Of a DNA stretch of 64,000 nt, positions 34,155 to 42,279 are shown piece after piece; position 1 is the first letter of the stretch, and each line of letters begins with the position of its first letter. The notes beneath the pieces were generated by a model. It ran no database searches. It was not told the DNA's origin and saw only the letters and a list, made by a program, of their open reading frames with translations. The position numbers were made by a program, and so were the translations under genes. This DNA is from Clostridia bacterium. GTDB taxonomy: Bacteria; Bacillota; Clostridia; Christensenellales; Aristaeellaceae. The stretch lies in NCBI GenBank assembly GCA_017470145.1, contig JAFUFB010000003.1:124001-188000 (forward strand), read 5' to 3'.

Positions 34155-35243
34155 ATGCAGCACGGAAACCCGATTTTGCGGGGACAAAATCTTGACCATC
34201 GATTTATCACCATGGGAGAGATTATGCTCCGGTTAACGCCCCCCAATTATGATAAGATTCGTGTCGCCAACAGCTTCGAAGCCAGCTATGGTGGCTCAGA
34301 GGCGAATATTGCCCTAGCCCTGGCTAACCTGGGGGTGGACGCCACCTTCTTTACCGTGGTGCCGGATAATTCCCTGGGTAAGAGCGCGGTGCGGGCGCTG
34401 CGCTCCAATGATGTGCACTGCACCCCGGTGATCCTTTCTACCCCAGCAGAGACGCCGACCCATCGGCTGGGAACCTATTATCTGGAAACTGGCTATGGCA
34501 TTCGGCCCAGCAAGGTAATCTATGATCGGAAGCATTCCGCCATGACGGAATACGACTTTTCCGGTGTGGATTTGAAGGCCCTGCTGCAGGATTTTACCTG
34601 GCTGCACCTGTCCGGCATTACCCCGGCCCTGGCGCCCAACTGCGCTGAGCTAACGCTGAACATGCTGAAGGCGGCGAAGGAACTGGGGCTGATGGTCTCC
34701 TTTGACGGCAATTTCCGATCCACCCTGTGGACCTGGGAGCAGGCCCGAGATTACTGCACGGAGTGCCTGCCTTATGTGGATGTATTGATGGGCATTGAGC
34801 CCTATCACCTGTATCGCGATCCGGAGAATCCTGGGGCCGGGGACTGGAAGGATGGAGTTCCCCTCCAGCCCAGCTATGAGCAGCAGGATGAGATTTTCCA
34901 GGCCTTTGTGGAGCGGTATCCGAATTTGAAATGCATTGCCCGGCATGTGCGCTATGCCCATTCCGGGTCTGAGAACAGCCTGAAGGCCTTCATGTGGTAT
35001 CAGGGGCATACCTTTGAAAGCAAGCTGTTTACCTTCACCATTCTGGACCGGGTGGGTGGCGGTGACGCCTTTGCTTCCGGACTGATCTATGCCATGATGC
35101 ACGAAGAGCGGCCCATGGATATGCTGAACTTCGCGGTGGCCTCCAGCGTAATTAAGCATACCATCCATGGTGATGCCAACATCGTGGATGATGTGAAGAC
35201 CATTCGGAATCTGATGAACATGAATTACGATATCAAGCGGTAA
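34155..35243 (+). CDS. 2-keto-3-deoxygluconate kinase-like PfkB kinase
   Basis: A 362-residue ribokinase-fold protein resembling KdgK, which phosphorylates 2-keto-3-deoxygluconate in uronate breakdown. Seen are ITMGEIMLRLTPPNYDKI, SYGGSEANIALALANLG, GTYYLETGYGIRPSKVIYDR (sugar-site segment typical of KDG kinases), FDGNFRSTLW and the catalytic DRVGGGDAFASGLIYAM. AAGGAGG precedes ATG 34155. No KDPG aldolase gene follows, so the assignment rests on the protein alone. A small orphan reading frame lies immediately downstream. Confidence 0.82.
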   Translation: MQHGNPILRGQNLDHRFITMGEIMLRLTPPNYDKIRVANSFEASYGGSEANIALALANLGVDATFFTVVPDNSLGKSAVRALRSNDVHCTPVILSTPAETPTHRLGTYYLETGYGIRPSKVIYDRKHSAMTEYDFSGVDLKALLQDFTWLHLSGITPALAPNCAELTLNMLKAAKELGLMVSFDGNFRSTLWTWEQARDYCTECLPYVDVLMGIEPYHLYRDPENPGAGDWKDGVPLQPSYEQQDEIFQAFVERYPNLKCIARHVRYAHSGSENSLKAFMWYQGHTFESKLFTFTILDRVGGGDAFASGLIYAMMHEERPMDMLNFAVASSVIKHTIHGDANIVDDVKTIRNLMNMNYDIKR

Positions 35244-35256
35244 ACATAAAAAGATA

Positions 35257-35391
35257 ATGTTTTCCACGAAAGAGAATATACGTTTGGTAACCCGGAGCGG
35301 TTTCGTCCGCTTTAGCGATGATATCTGCCAGCTGGAAGTCAGCAAGGTGGGTCAGCAATTGCCGGGTATGATCGCGGTGCTGAACGCATAA
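35257..35391 (+). CDS. Possible small protein or gene remnant (44 aa)
   Basis: A 44-residue frame (MFSTKENIRLVTRSGFVRFS, ending GQQLPGMIAVLNA) between the kinase and the diguanylate cyclase. It has no convincing ribosome site and looks like the C-terminal part of a larger protein, but I could not identify a parent. It may be a remnant. Confidence 0.25.
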   Translation: MFSTKENIRLVTRSGFVRFSDDICQLEVSKVGQQLPGMIAVLNA

Positions 35392-35448
35392 TTTTGCGGT
35401 CAGCGCTGCCTATGCCCCTACGGGATCAAACGGAGGGAGAGCGGCCCG

Positions 35449-37587
35449 ATGCAGAGTTATCTATTCGACCAGAAGGGACACCATACCACGCAAAGAAACG
35501 GGAGAGGAGAAAAGCTCCTCTCTCTGTTTGTCGTGCTGGTGCTGGTTTGCTTATCCCTGGTTTCGTTCTCCGCACGGGCGGAGCGGGATGTGGTTAGGAT
35601 TGGCTATTTTATTTCAGATCATTATGGGTATATCGGCATCGAAGGTGACCTACGTGGGTATGATATCCAGATTTCAAAGGCCATCGGCATGTATGGCGGC
35701 TTCAAAGCGGACATGCTGGGTTTCGACAGTGTAAAGGAAATGGAGGATGCGCTTCGCTCCGGCGAAGTGGATGTGCTCATCGACTTATTACGGACTGAAC
35801 AACGGATGCAGGAGTTTGTTTTTACGGAAAACTTTCTCCTGCAGGAGCAGGTTAGCCTCTATACGCATACCGGGCCGGACGCGCCAGTCGCTCATGATGT
35901 ATCAGATATAAGAGACTTCCGCATCGGTTATATTGCCGGCTCTGGGTTTGTGGATTATTTTCTCGACTACTGTGGGGCAGAGGAAAACACACCACAGCTG
36001 ATGGAATTTCACTCGGATATAGAAATGCATGACGCCTTGGAGCGAGGAGAGACGGATGCCTGCATCACAGGGAGCGCGGTTCCGGCTGGATATCGCGTGC
36101 TGCTGTCTACACCTCCGCTTTCCTCCTATATGATGCTGCGCGCCGCAGATGTCGAGCTGCGGGATCGGATTGATTCCGCCATTACCCAGCTGAAAACAGA
36201 TGATCCAAATTACATTTCCGATCAGATCCATCAGTATATCACCTCCCAGGACACGGAGATGTCGCCCCTGACAGCGCAGGAACGGGAATTCTTGGCGGCT
36301 CATCCCGAGCTTTCCGTGGCCTTGGTACGCGGGGCGGAACCCTTCACTGTGGAAAACGAGGATGGCAGTTTGTCCGGAATCATTCCGGATTATTATCAGA
36401 AGCTGGGAGAAAGATTGGGCGTTACTTTCCATTTCGAAGTTTTTGACCAGACGAAAGAGGCCATTGAGGCTGTAACCAGCGGTGCGATCGATATCTTGGG
36501 CCATTATTATGGTGATATTATCATTGCAGATAGCGAGGATCTTTTCAATACCATGGCCTATGGTTCCACGGAATGTGGCCGTCTGATTCGGAATGGCAAC
36601 AGTGCGGTCAAATCCGCTGCGGTGACCAATCGAACGGCTTATATGCTAGCGGAACAGCTAGATCCAGAAATTCAGCTGGTAGCTTATCCCAACATTGAGG
36701 CGGGATATCAGGCGGTAATGAATAGCGAAGTGGATGCCATGATTGGCTCTATGATTGGTATCTCCTGGCTGGTGAATCTGCATACGATGCGCGGACTGAA
36801 TTTGTCCGTTCTGCCCGGGGTCACCCTGGGCGTTCGCGGCGCTGTTTCCTGCGATAATCCTACACTGCTGTTTGTGCTGAACAAGGCAATTTCCGTATCA
36901 CAGAATGAGATGGAAACGGCGATCATCGCAAACGCAAGCAATGGTAAAATGAGTCTCCGTATCGTGCTGGAGAATCTGCCTGTGGGATATATTAATGGCG
37001 CTGTTGCTGTGCTGATTGCGATGGTCGTTTTTCTCATTCTTTCAATTATCTTGTTGGTCTTGAACAATCGAACCAGATTGAAATCCTTGAATCGGGAAGT
37101 GAATGTAGATGGATTGACAGGCGCTGGAAGCAGACGATATGGTACGAAGCTGCTGAATTACAAGCTGACTCTTTACAAAGAGGGCATCGAAGATACGATG
37201 ATTGTCATGTTCGACGTGGACTTCTTCAAAGGAAAGAATGATACCTACGGGCATGAGTATGGTGACTTCGTGTTGAAAAAAGTCGTGGAGGTTTTGCAGA
37301 ATACTCTACGTAAGTCAGATGCGATCGTCCGCTGGGGCGGGGATGAATTCATTCTTATGTGCTCCCGGATTCGGGTGGAGGACGCGGAATTTCTTATGCA
37401 GAAGATCATTGCTGCCATCAACAGCGCGGATTTCACCATGGATGGTAAAGGAGAGCAAATCACCATCTCGGCGGGCGCGGCTTTCTTCGCGCCGGAGGAT
37501 AAGGACACCACGCCGGTACTGCGTCGCTGCGACAGTGCGCTGTACAAAGCAAAGGCTAAACGGAACAGCTATCAGATTCATTGGTAA
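35449..37587 (+). CDS. Diguanylate cyclase with tandem solute-binding sensor domains
   Basis: A 712-residue membrane sensor that would make cyclic di-GMP. After a cytoplasmic start and a signal/membrane segment (LLSLFVVLVLVCLSLVSFSA) there are two extracytoplasmic family-3 solute-binding domains (about 45-270 and 280-500; VVRIGYFISDHYGYIGIEGD, then LSVALVRGAEPFTVENEDGS), a membrane helix (VAVLIAMVVFLILSIILLVL) and a GGDEF domain (about 555-712). The active site is intact (RWGGDEF) and the inhibitory I-site RxxD (RKSD) lies 5 residues before it. The sensor should respond to an amino acid or similar small ligand. GGAGGG precedes the ATG. The gene stands alone. Confidence 0.88.
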   Translation: MQSYLFDQKGHHTTQRNGRGEKLLSLFVVLVLVCLSLVSFSARAERDVVRIGYFISDHYGYIGIEGDLRGYDIQISKAIGMYGGFKADMLGFDSVKEMEDALRSGEVDVLIDLLRTEQRMQEFVFTENFLLQEQVSLYTHTGPDAPVAHDVSDIRDFRIGYIAGSGFVDYFLDYCGAEENTPQLMEFHSDIEMHDALERGETDACITGSAVPAGYRVLLSTPPLSSYMMLRAADVELRDRIDSAITQLKTDDPNYISDQIHQYITSQDTEMSPLTAQEREFLAAHPELSVALVRGAEPFTVENEDGSLSGIIPDYYQKLGERLGVTFHFEVFDQTKEAIEAVTSGAIDILGHYYGDIIIADSEDLFNTMAYGSTECGRLIRNGNSAVKSAAVTNRTAYMLAEQLDPEIQLVAYPNIEAGYQAVMNSEVDAMIGSMIGISWLVNLHTMRGLNLSVLPGVTLGVRGAVSCDNPTLLFVLNKAISVSQNEMETAIIANASNGKMSLRIVLENLPVGYINGAVAVLIAMVVFLILSIILLVLNNRTRLKSLNREVNVDGLTGAGSRRYGTKLLNYKLTLYKEGIEDTMIVMFDVDFFKGKNDTYGHEYGDFVLKKVVEVLQNTLRKSDAIVRWGGDEFILMCSRIRVEDAEFLMQKIIAAINSADFTMDGKGEQITISAGAAFFAPEDKDTTPVLRRCDSALYKAKAKRNSYQIHW

Positions 37588-37609
37588 TTCAGGAAAATCA
37601 GGCTTGAAC

Positions 37610-37700
37610 ACCTTCTGTTCGCAAAATGCTGCGGAAGGCACCGTTTTTTTCAGCAGTTTCATAAAAACGAGGACCGGAAGCGTTGCTTCCGGTCCTCGCT
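37610..37700 (+). repeat. 3'-end/terminator cassette, copy 2
   Basis: Plus-strand copy of the cassette at 32545-32640: GAAGGCACCG, TTCAGCAGTTTCATAAAAA and a terminator stem CGAGGACCGGAAGC/GCTTCCGGTCCTCG (37668-37681 and 37685-37698, perfect). By eye roughly 55 of 63 core bases match. It lies between the diguanylate cyclase and a converging gene; T-rich sequence follows the stem on the minus strand. Confidence 0.7.
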
Positions 37701-37716
37701 TGATGATGATCTGGGT

Positions 37717-38352
37717 TTATTCCTGGGCTTCGGGAGCGGCTTCTTCCGCTTCCTCAACTGCGTTTTCTTCCTCGGCTTCTGCCGGGGCTTCGTCTGCCTT
37801 CTCAGGTGCTTCTTCTGCGGCGGCTTCCTGGGCTTCTTCGCCTTCCGCGACTTCTTCCGCATCGGCCTTCGGGGCTTCCGCTGCCTCTTCGGTCTCTTCC
37901 TCTGCTTCCTTCTCTTCGGCCGCTTCGGCCTCTTCCTCGGTTTCCGGAGCTTCTTCCGCTTCTTCTTCGTCGCCCTGTTCCGGCTCTGTGATCTCAGAGA
38001 GGACATCCAGACTGCCCATCTCGCCATTGGTCAGGATATACAGCACACCCTGCACCTTCTGCTGGGAGGAGGTGAGATTGTTGGTCACGCTATCCAGGGT
38101 ATCGATCAGGTCCACATTCGCCTGCTGCAGGGTGTCCCGTTCGGCGGTCAGATCGGTCACCTGCTGCGTCAGATCCTTTGCTTCTGCTTCTGTGGCTTCC
38201 TTTTCCAGCTGCAGGGCGGTGAGCTCCGCCTGCAGATCAGCGGCCTGCTGGGTCAATTCGTCGATACGGGTATTGTTGTTATTCATCATGGTCACAAAGC
38301 CGATGGCTCCGGCCACAATCACACAGCACAACGCGATAACTGCCTTTTTCAT
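37717..38352 (-). CDS. Membrane-anchored coiled-coil protein with acidic Ala/Glu tail
   Basis: A 211-residue protein: N-terminal membrane anchor (AVIALCCVIVAGAIGFVTMM), a coiled coil of about 75 residues (heptads in LTQQAADLQAELTALQLEKE), and a C-terminal tail of roughly 90 residues made almost only of Glu, Ala and Pro. It follows another coiled-coil protein gene on the same strand after 21 nt, so they are probably one operon. No family recognised; a structural or envelope-spacing role is a guess. Confidence 0.7.
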   Translation of the reverse strand: MKKAVIALCCVIVAGAIGFVTMMNNNNTRIDELTQQAADLQAELTALQLEKEATEAEAKDLTQQVTDLTAERDTLQQANVDLIDTLDSVTNNLTSSQQKVQGVLYILTNGEMGSLDVLSEITEPEQGDEEEAEEAPETEEEAEAAEEKEAEEETEEAAEAPKADAEEVAEGEEAQEAAAEEAPEKADEAPAEAEEENAVEEAEEAAPEAQE

Positions 38353-38373
38353 TTTCCGTTTCCCTTCTTTCCT

Positions 38374-39171
38374 TCAATCGTTCTGAGCCTCAGAGATGTC
38401 CTCCACGACGGTTTCTTCGACAGCTTCAGCTACTTCCTCCGCGACGGTTTCTTCGACGGCTTCAGCTACTTCTTCCGCGACGGTTTCTTCGACAGTTTCA
38501 GCTACTTCTTCCGCGACATCCTGCATGGCGTCTTCCACAACCTCCTCAATGACGGCCTTCGCTTCCTCCGCACCGATCAGCAGCTTATCACCATCGCTCT
38601 TCCGCAGGGTATCCGCGTCGCTGCGAAGCCGCTCCACAATCCGGATGCCGAAGCTTTCCTGAATGTTCTGCTGCTCTGCCTTGAAGAGGGTATCTCCCGT
38701 TTCCTGGGCGGCCTGGCTCAAGGCGTCCATCAGGACGCGAATCTGGTCCAGATAATACCGATAGCTGCCGGCGAAGGTGCTGACGGTTTCGGCGATCATC
38801 TGCCGATTGTCTTCTTCCTTCTGGGCGATTTCGTCCGCCAGATCCTGCCGCTTGGTGGCTGCCTCCCGGGCGAAGCCTTCCTCTATATCCTCCCGTGTGG
38901 CGTCGATTTCCTGATTCTTCTGCTGATAAAGCTCCTTCAGCCCTTCGTATTCCACGATGGTTTGCCGCGCCTGCTCCTTCAGCTCGGTGGATTCGCTCTG
39001 GGCGATTTGTTCCTCCAGAGACTTAATCCTTTCCCGGGCGGCCTGCAGTTCGTCCCGCGCGCTGGATAGCTCTTCTGTCAGGGTGGTCTTGTCCTTCAGA
39101 GCGTCTTCCATCTTTTTCCGGGCGGAGGAAAGCTGATCCTCCAGGGCCTTGATTTTTTCTTTTCCAAACAT
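38374..39171 (-). CDS. Soluble coiled-coil protein with acidic repeat tail
   Basis: A 265-residue protein beginning MFGKEKIKALEDQLSSARKK and predicted to be a nearly continuous coiled coil to about residue 115, then a helical region, and a C-terminal tail of tandem EETVAEEVAEAV units encoded by a 45-bp DNA repeat (about 38396-38515). No transmembrane segment. It is upstream of the anchored coiled-coil gene on the same strand, and AAGGAG precedes the ATG. The two acidic tails look alike, suggesting they work together. Function unknown. Confidence 0.7.
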   Translation of the reverse strand: MFGKEKIKALEDQLSSARKKMEDALKDKTTLTEELSSARDELQAARERIKSLEEQIAQSESTELKEQARQTIVEYEGLKELYQQKNQEIDATREDIEEGFAREAATKRQDLADEIAQKEEDNRQMIAETVSTFAGSYRYYLDQIRVLMDALSQAAQETGDTLFKAEQQNIQESFGIRIVERLRSDADTLRKSDGDKLLIGAEEAKAVIEEVVEDAMQDVAEEVAETVEETVAEEVAEAVEETVAEEVAEAVEETVVEDISEAQND

Positions 39172-39360
39172 CCAGGCATCGTCTCCTTACTCCAGATCCC
39201 TCTGGCATATTTTGTAGAACAGAATTATACAGGGAAGGGGATCATAGAAATCTCCTGTCCACAGATCCTTCTTCACCGGTTATCATAACATACAAAAGGC
39301 AGCTATGTCCATTGAATATTTGATGAAATTATATTTTTTGGTCACCTTGGGGCCAGAAAC

Positions 39361-40062
39361 TTACAGCATGGGCACGATCCAGGCGGCCCAGGCATAGCTA
39401 ATGGGCCAGACAAGGATCATGGCGGGAATCATATCGGCGATGGGAAAATCATGGATCTTGGCGATGCGGAAACCGGTAGCCAGCATAATCAGCCCGCCGC
39501 AGGCCTTAAAGTCGTTAATCATGGCCGGGGTTGTCAGGGGATAGATCATCTTCGCGCAGAAGAACAGCAGCAGGAAGATGATGCACTGGGGGAGGGCCAC
39601 CAGGCTGGTAACCATGCCCAGGGAGCAGGCAAAAATCATGGCGGTGAAGATATCCAGAATGGATTTGGCCAGGAGAATGCTGTGATCTCCGCTCATGCCG
39701 GAAACGATGGAGCCGTAAATGCCGGTACCGCTGGCGCAGAACAGAACGATGGCGGTCACGAGGAGACCCCGATCTGTGTCCTGCTGGCCGGGAATCAGGC
39801 TCGCCAGCTTGGCACCGCCGTTTTCGATATGCTTCCCCAGATGGAGTGCTACGCCCAGAATCGTCCCCAGGATTAAGGCCAATACCACGGCGGGCATGTT
39901 TTGCATTAGGACGATGGAGCTGATGCCAATGCCCATGGAGTAAATTCCGAAGATCAGATTCAGCTTTTCCTTCAACTCAGCGGAAAGCTTCGTCCCCGCC
40001 TTGGAGCCGATGACGCCGCCGACGGCGACAGCCAGTACATTACAGATTACGCCAATGGGCAT
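39361..40062 (-). CDS. DUF554 integral membrane protein
   Basis: A 233-residue membrane protein of the DUF554 (YdfK/YqgA) family with about seven helices. The N-terminus MPIGVICNVLAVAVGGVIGS, GIGISSIVLMQNMPAVVLAL and the C-terminal IADMIPAMILVWPISYAW match the family, whose role (possibly transport) is unproven. ATG at 40062 has GGAGG 8 nt upstream; the earlier ATG at 40077 overlaps that site. Confidence 0.88.
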   Translation of the reverse strand: MPIGVICNVLAVAVGGVIGSKAGTKLSAELKEKLNLIFGIYSMGIGISSIVLMQNMPAVVLALILGTILGVALHLGKHIENGGAKLASLIPGQQDTDRGLLVTAIVLFCASGTGIYGSIVSGMSGDHSILLAKSILDIFTAMIFACSLGMVTSLVALPQCIIFLLLFFCAKMIYPLTTPAMINDFKACGGLIMLATGFRIAKIHDFPIADMIPAMILVWPISYAWAAWIVPML

Positions 40063-40355
40063 ATGATTTTCCTCCATTTCTTTCTGGAGGGGTGGCAGTT
40101 TGCGAACTTGCAGCGCTTCGCTCCAGGAAAGTTAATCAAAATGTATCACTCTGAAAACGGCTTTGTCAACCAAGCGAACAATGAAAAAACGCTCTTCTGA
40201 TTTCTCAGAAGAGCGTGGGGTGAAAATAGACGCTTCTTTCACTCTCCGCAACCTCAATTGTCGTCCGCCTCCCTTGGAGCGGGAGGCGGACTCTGTTTCG
40301 GTTGATTCGTTCAAGTCGCTCGCCTTCGGCGCAGCCCACTGGGCTGACGCTTCTT
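40063..40355. other. Intergenic region with pfkA 3'-end repeat and hairpins
   Basis: GACGCTTCTTTCACTC occurs at 40229-40244 and again at 40346-40361, where it includes the pfkA stop codon. Between the copies is a GTCCGCCTCCC/GGGAGGCGGAC stem (40263-40291), and beyond the first copy is the terminator at 40189-40216. The layout again resembles a duplicated gene end with its own hairpins. Confidence 0.55.
40189..40216 (-). terminator. Terminator of pfkA
   Basis: Perfect 12-bp stem ACGCTCTTCTGA/TCAGAAGAGCGT with a 4-nt loop; on the minus strand it is followed by TTTTTT. Confidence 0.8.
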
Positions 40356-41426
40356 TCACTCACCAAAAGATATCCCAATATTCTTCGCCGTCAGGACCAT
40401 GGTATCATCCTGGGGAACGGGCTTGGCGACACCAGCGATATCCTTCAGCAGGTTGTGGGTAATGGAATTGCCCTTCAGCGCCACGGTGACGCCGTAGATA
40501 TCATCCCGAATCAACTCCGCCGCATGGACGCCGAACTCTGTGGACAGCACCCGGTCATAGGCGCTGGGGGTGCCGCCCCGCTGAATATGCCCTGGCACGA
40601 CGCTGCGGGCTTCCACGCCCACCAGGTCCTGCAGCTGCTTGGCCACATAGGCGCTGGAGGAGAAATGCTCGGCCGCCCGGCGGGCCTCCCGCTCCTTCTT
40701 CTTCAGCTTGGCCTCCTCCTTGTCCATGGCGCCTTCGGCCACGGCGATGATGGTGAAGCCCTTGTTGCTGTCCGCCCGCTTCTTGACTACCTCGGCCACC
40801 TTGTCGATGGTGTAGGGGATTTCGGGAATCAGGATGACGTCCGCGCCGCCGGCCACGCCGGAATACAGGGTCAGCCAGCCGGCCTTGTTACCCATGATCT
40901 CGATGACCATGCAGCGGCCATGGCTGGCGGCGGTGGTGTGGATGCGGTCGATGACCTCGGTGGCGATGTCGTTGGCGGTGTGGAAGCCGAAGGTGAAGTC
41001 CGTGCCATACAGGTCATTATCAATGGTCTTGGGCAGGCCGATGACATTCAGCCCCTCTTCGCTCAGCAGATTAGCGGTCTTGTGGGTGCCATTGCCGCCC
41101 AGAGTCACCAGACAGTCCAGCTTCAGATTCTTATAGGTCTTCTTCATGGCGGCCACCTTGTCCACGTTGTCCGCCTCGATCTTCCGCATGTTGCGGTAGG
41201 GGGTCCGGCTGGTGCCCAAAATCGTCCCGCCCAGGGTCAGAATGCCGGAAAACTGGCTGCGGCTCATTTCAGAATAGTCGCCATCGATGAGCCCGCGATA
41301 TCCGTCATGAATGCCGATGATCTCGGCGTCGAACATCTCATAGGCCGCGCGGGCTACGCCGCGGATGGCCGCGTTCAAACCGGGGCAATCGCCGCCGCTG
41401 GTCAAAATTCCGATTCTCTTTTTCAT
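40356..41426 (-). CDS. pfkA: 6-phosphofructokinase
   Basis: A 356-residue glycolytic phosphofructokinase of the PfkA superfamily. ILTSGGDCPGLNAAIRGV is the phosphate loop, LPKTIDNDL holds the catalytic Asp, and EIMGNKAGWLTL and PGHIQRGGTPSAYDRVLS are standard. At the donor site it reads GGNGT: Asn where ATP enzymes have Asp103, Gly at 104 (as in ATP enzymes) but Lys at 124 (PKTIDND), a residue typical of pyrophosphate enzymes. ATP use is more likely, but the donor should be tested. It has its own promoter and terminator. Confidence 0.93.
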   Translation of the reverse strand: MKKRIGILTSGGDCPGLNAAIRGVARAAYEMFDAEIIGIHDGYRGLIDGDYSEMSRSQFSGILTLGGTILGTSRTPYRNMRKIEADNVDKVAAMKKTYKNLKLDCLVTLGGNGTHKTANLLSEEGLNVIGLPKTIDNDLYGTDFTFGFHTANDIATEVIDRIHTTAASHGRCMVIEIMGNKAGWLTLYSGVAGGADVILIPEIPYTIDKVAEVVKKRADSNKGFTIIAVAEGAMDKEEAKLKKKEREARRAAEHFSSSAYVAKQLQDLVGVEARSVVPGHIQRGGTPSAYDRVLSTEFGVHAAELIRDDIYGVTVALKGNSITHNLLKDIAGVAKPVPQDDTMVLTAKNIGISFGE

Positions 41427-41479
41427 GAAAATCCACTCCTCTCCTGTGTCCTGAAATTTGGGGTTCGGTTGTTAGTCGG

Positions 41480-41509
41480 ATTATAGCATGAACGGGGGAG
41501 GAATGACAA
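41480..41509 (-). promoter_or_regulatory. Promoter for pfkA (extended -10)
   Basis: On the minus strand TTGTCA (41509-41504), 18 bp, then TGCTATAAT with the -10 at 41485-41480. The leader is about 50 nt. Confidence 0.7.
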
Positions 41510-41608
41510 TAATTTTTTTCGAAAACCCATTAAAACCATTGGTTTGAAGGGTATTTTGGCAATTCGGGAAGAAAATATCGATAAAGAGCCTCCAAACCTG
41601 ATATTTTC

Positions 41609-41639
41609 TTGACAATCCTTCAAGAATAAATTGTATAAA
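41609..41639 (+). promoter_or_regulatory. Candidate promoter of the hydrogenase operon
   Basis: TTGACA at 41609-41614 and TATAAA at 41634-41639; the 19-bp spacer is long. TTGTAT at 41631-41636 would give 16 bp. Confidence 0.45.
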
Positions 41640-41650
41640 TCTATCTAGAA

Positions 41651-41668
41651 TGTTAGCAAAAGCTAACA
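41651..41668. promoter_or_regulatory. Candidate operator for the hydrogenase operon
   Basis: TGTTAGCAAAAGCTAACA is a perfect palindrome with 7-bp arms lying just past the predicted transcription start. It recalls Rex half-sites (TGTTA/TAACA), but the spacing is 2 bp wider than the Rex consensus I know. Confidence 0.45.
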
Positions 41669-41804
41669 AAACAAGCCTTTTCAATCCGTTAATTTTTCGT
41701 CAAAAACACTTTTCTTTTCGCCCTTTTTATGGTAAGATACCGATAGAAGCAACCGAGCTTTTGCTTTTGCGTGTGCCTCAAAATCAACAAGGAGGTCGGA
41801 CTTT

Positions 41805-42269
41805 ATGCCTGACAACAAGGAAAAGTATGCACAGCTGCAGGAAGCCATCGCCAAGCACAAGGGCGAGCGCGGCGCGGTCATGCCGGTTCTGCAGGAGGCG
41901 ATGAATATCTTTGGTTATGTGCCCCAGGATGTTCAGGAGATGATCGCGGACGGGCTGGGGGCGACGCTGAGCGAAGTCTATGGCGTTTCCACGTTCTACA
42001 GCCAGTTCTCTCTGGAGCCCAAGGGTGAGCATGTCATCGGCGTTTGCCTGGGGACAGCCTGCTACGTCAAGGGCAGCCAGAAGGTGCTGGATCGCCTGGC
42101 GGAGGAGCTGAAGATCGAAGTGGGCCGCACCACGAAGGACGGGAAGTTCACCCTGAACGCCACCCGCTGCCTGGGCGCCTGCGGCCTGGCCCCTGTCATG
42201 ATGATCGGCGAAGAAGTTTACGGCCGGCTGACGCCGGACGAAGTGCCCGCCATCCTGGCCAAGTATTGA
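41805..42269 (+). CDS. hydC: NAD(H)-linked [FeFe] hydrogenase subunit HydC (NuoE-like)
   Basis: A 154-residue thioredoxin-like [2Fe-2S] protein, the small subunit of trimeric NAD(H)-dependent hydrogenases. The ligands are visible as CLGTAC and CLGAC, with PVLQEAMNIFGYVPQDVQEM and YGVSTFYSQFSLEPKGEHVI typical of NuoE/HydC. It relays electrons with HydB. GGAGG precedes the ATG. It is the first gene of a five-gene cluster that runs to HydA. Confidence 0.93.
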   Translation: MPDNKEKYAQLQEAIAKHKGERGAVMPVLQEAMNIFGYVPQDVQEMIADGLGATLSEVYGVSTFYSQFSLEPKGEHVIGVCLGTACYVKGSQKVLDRLAEELKIEVGRTTKDGKFTLNATRCLGACGLAPVMMIGEEVYGRLTPDEVPAILAKY

Positions 42270-42279
42270 GGAAAGCCGG

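Larger units (their letters stand above)
41427..41804. other. Divergent intergenic region pfkA/hydrogenase (378 bp)
   Basis: Holds the pfkA promoter (minus), a TTGACA-containing plus-strand promoter candidate, a perfect TGTTAGC-N4-GCTAACA palindrome just beyond it, and then an AT-rich leader of about 135 nt to the hydrogenase start. No coding sequence is supported. Confidence 0.55.
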
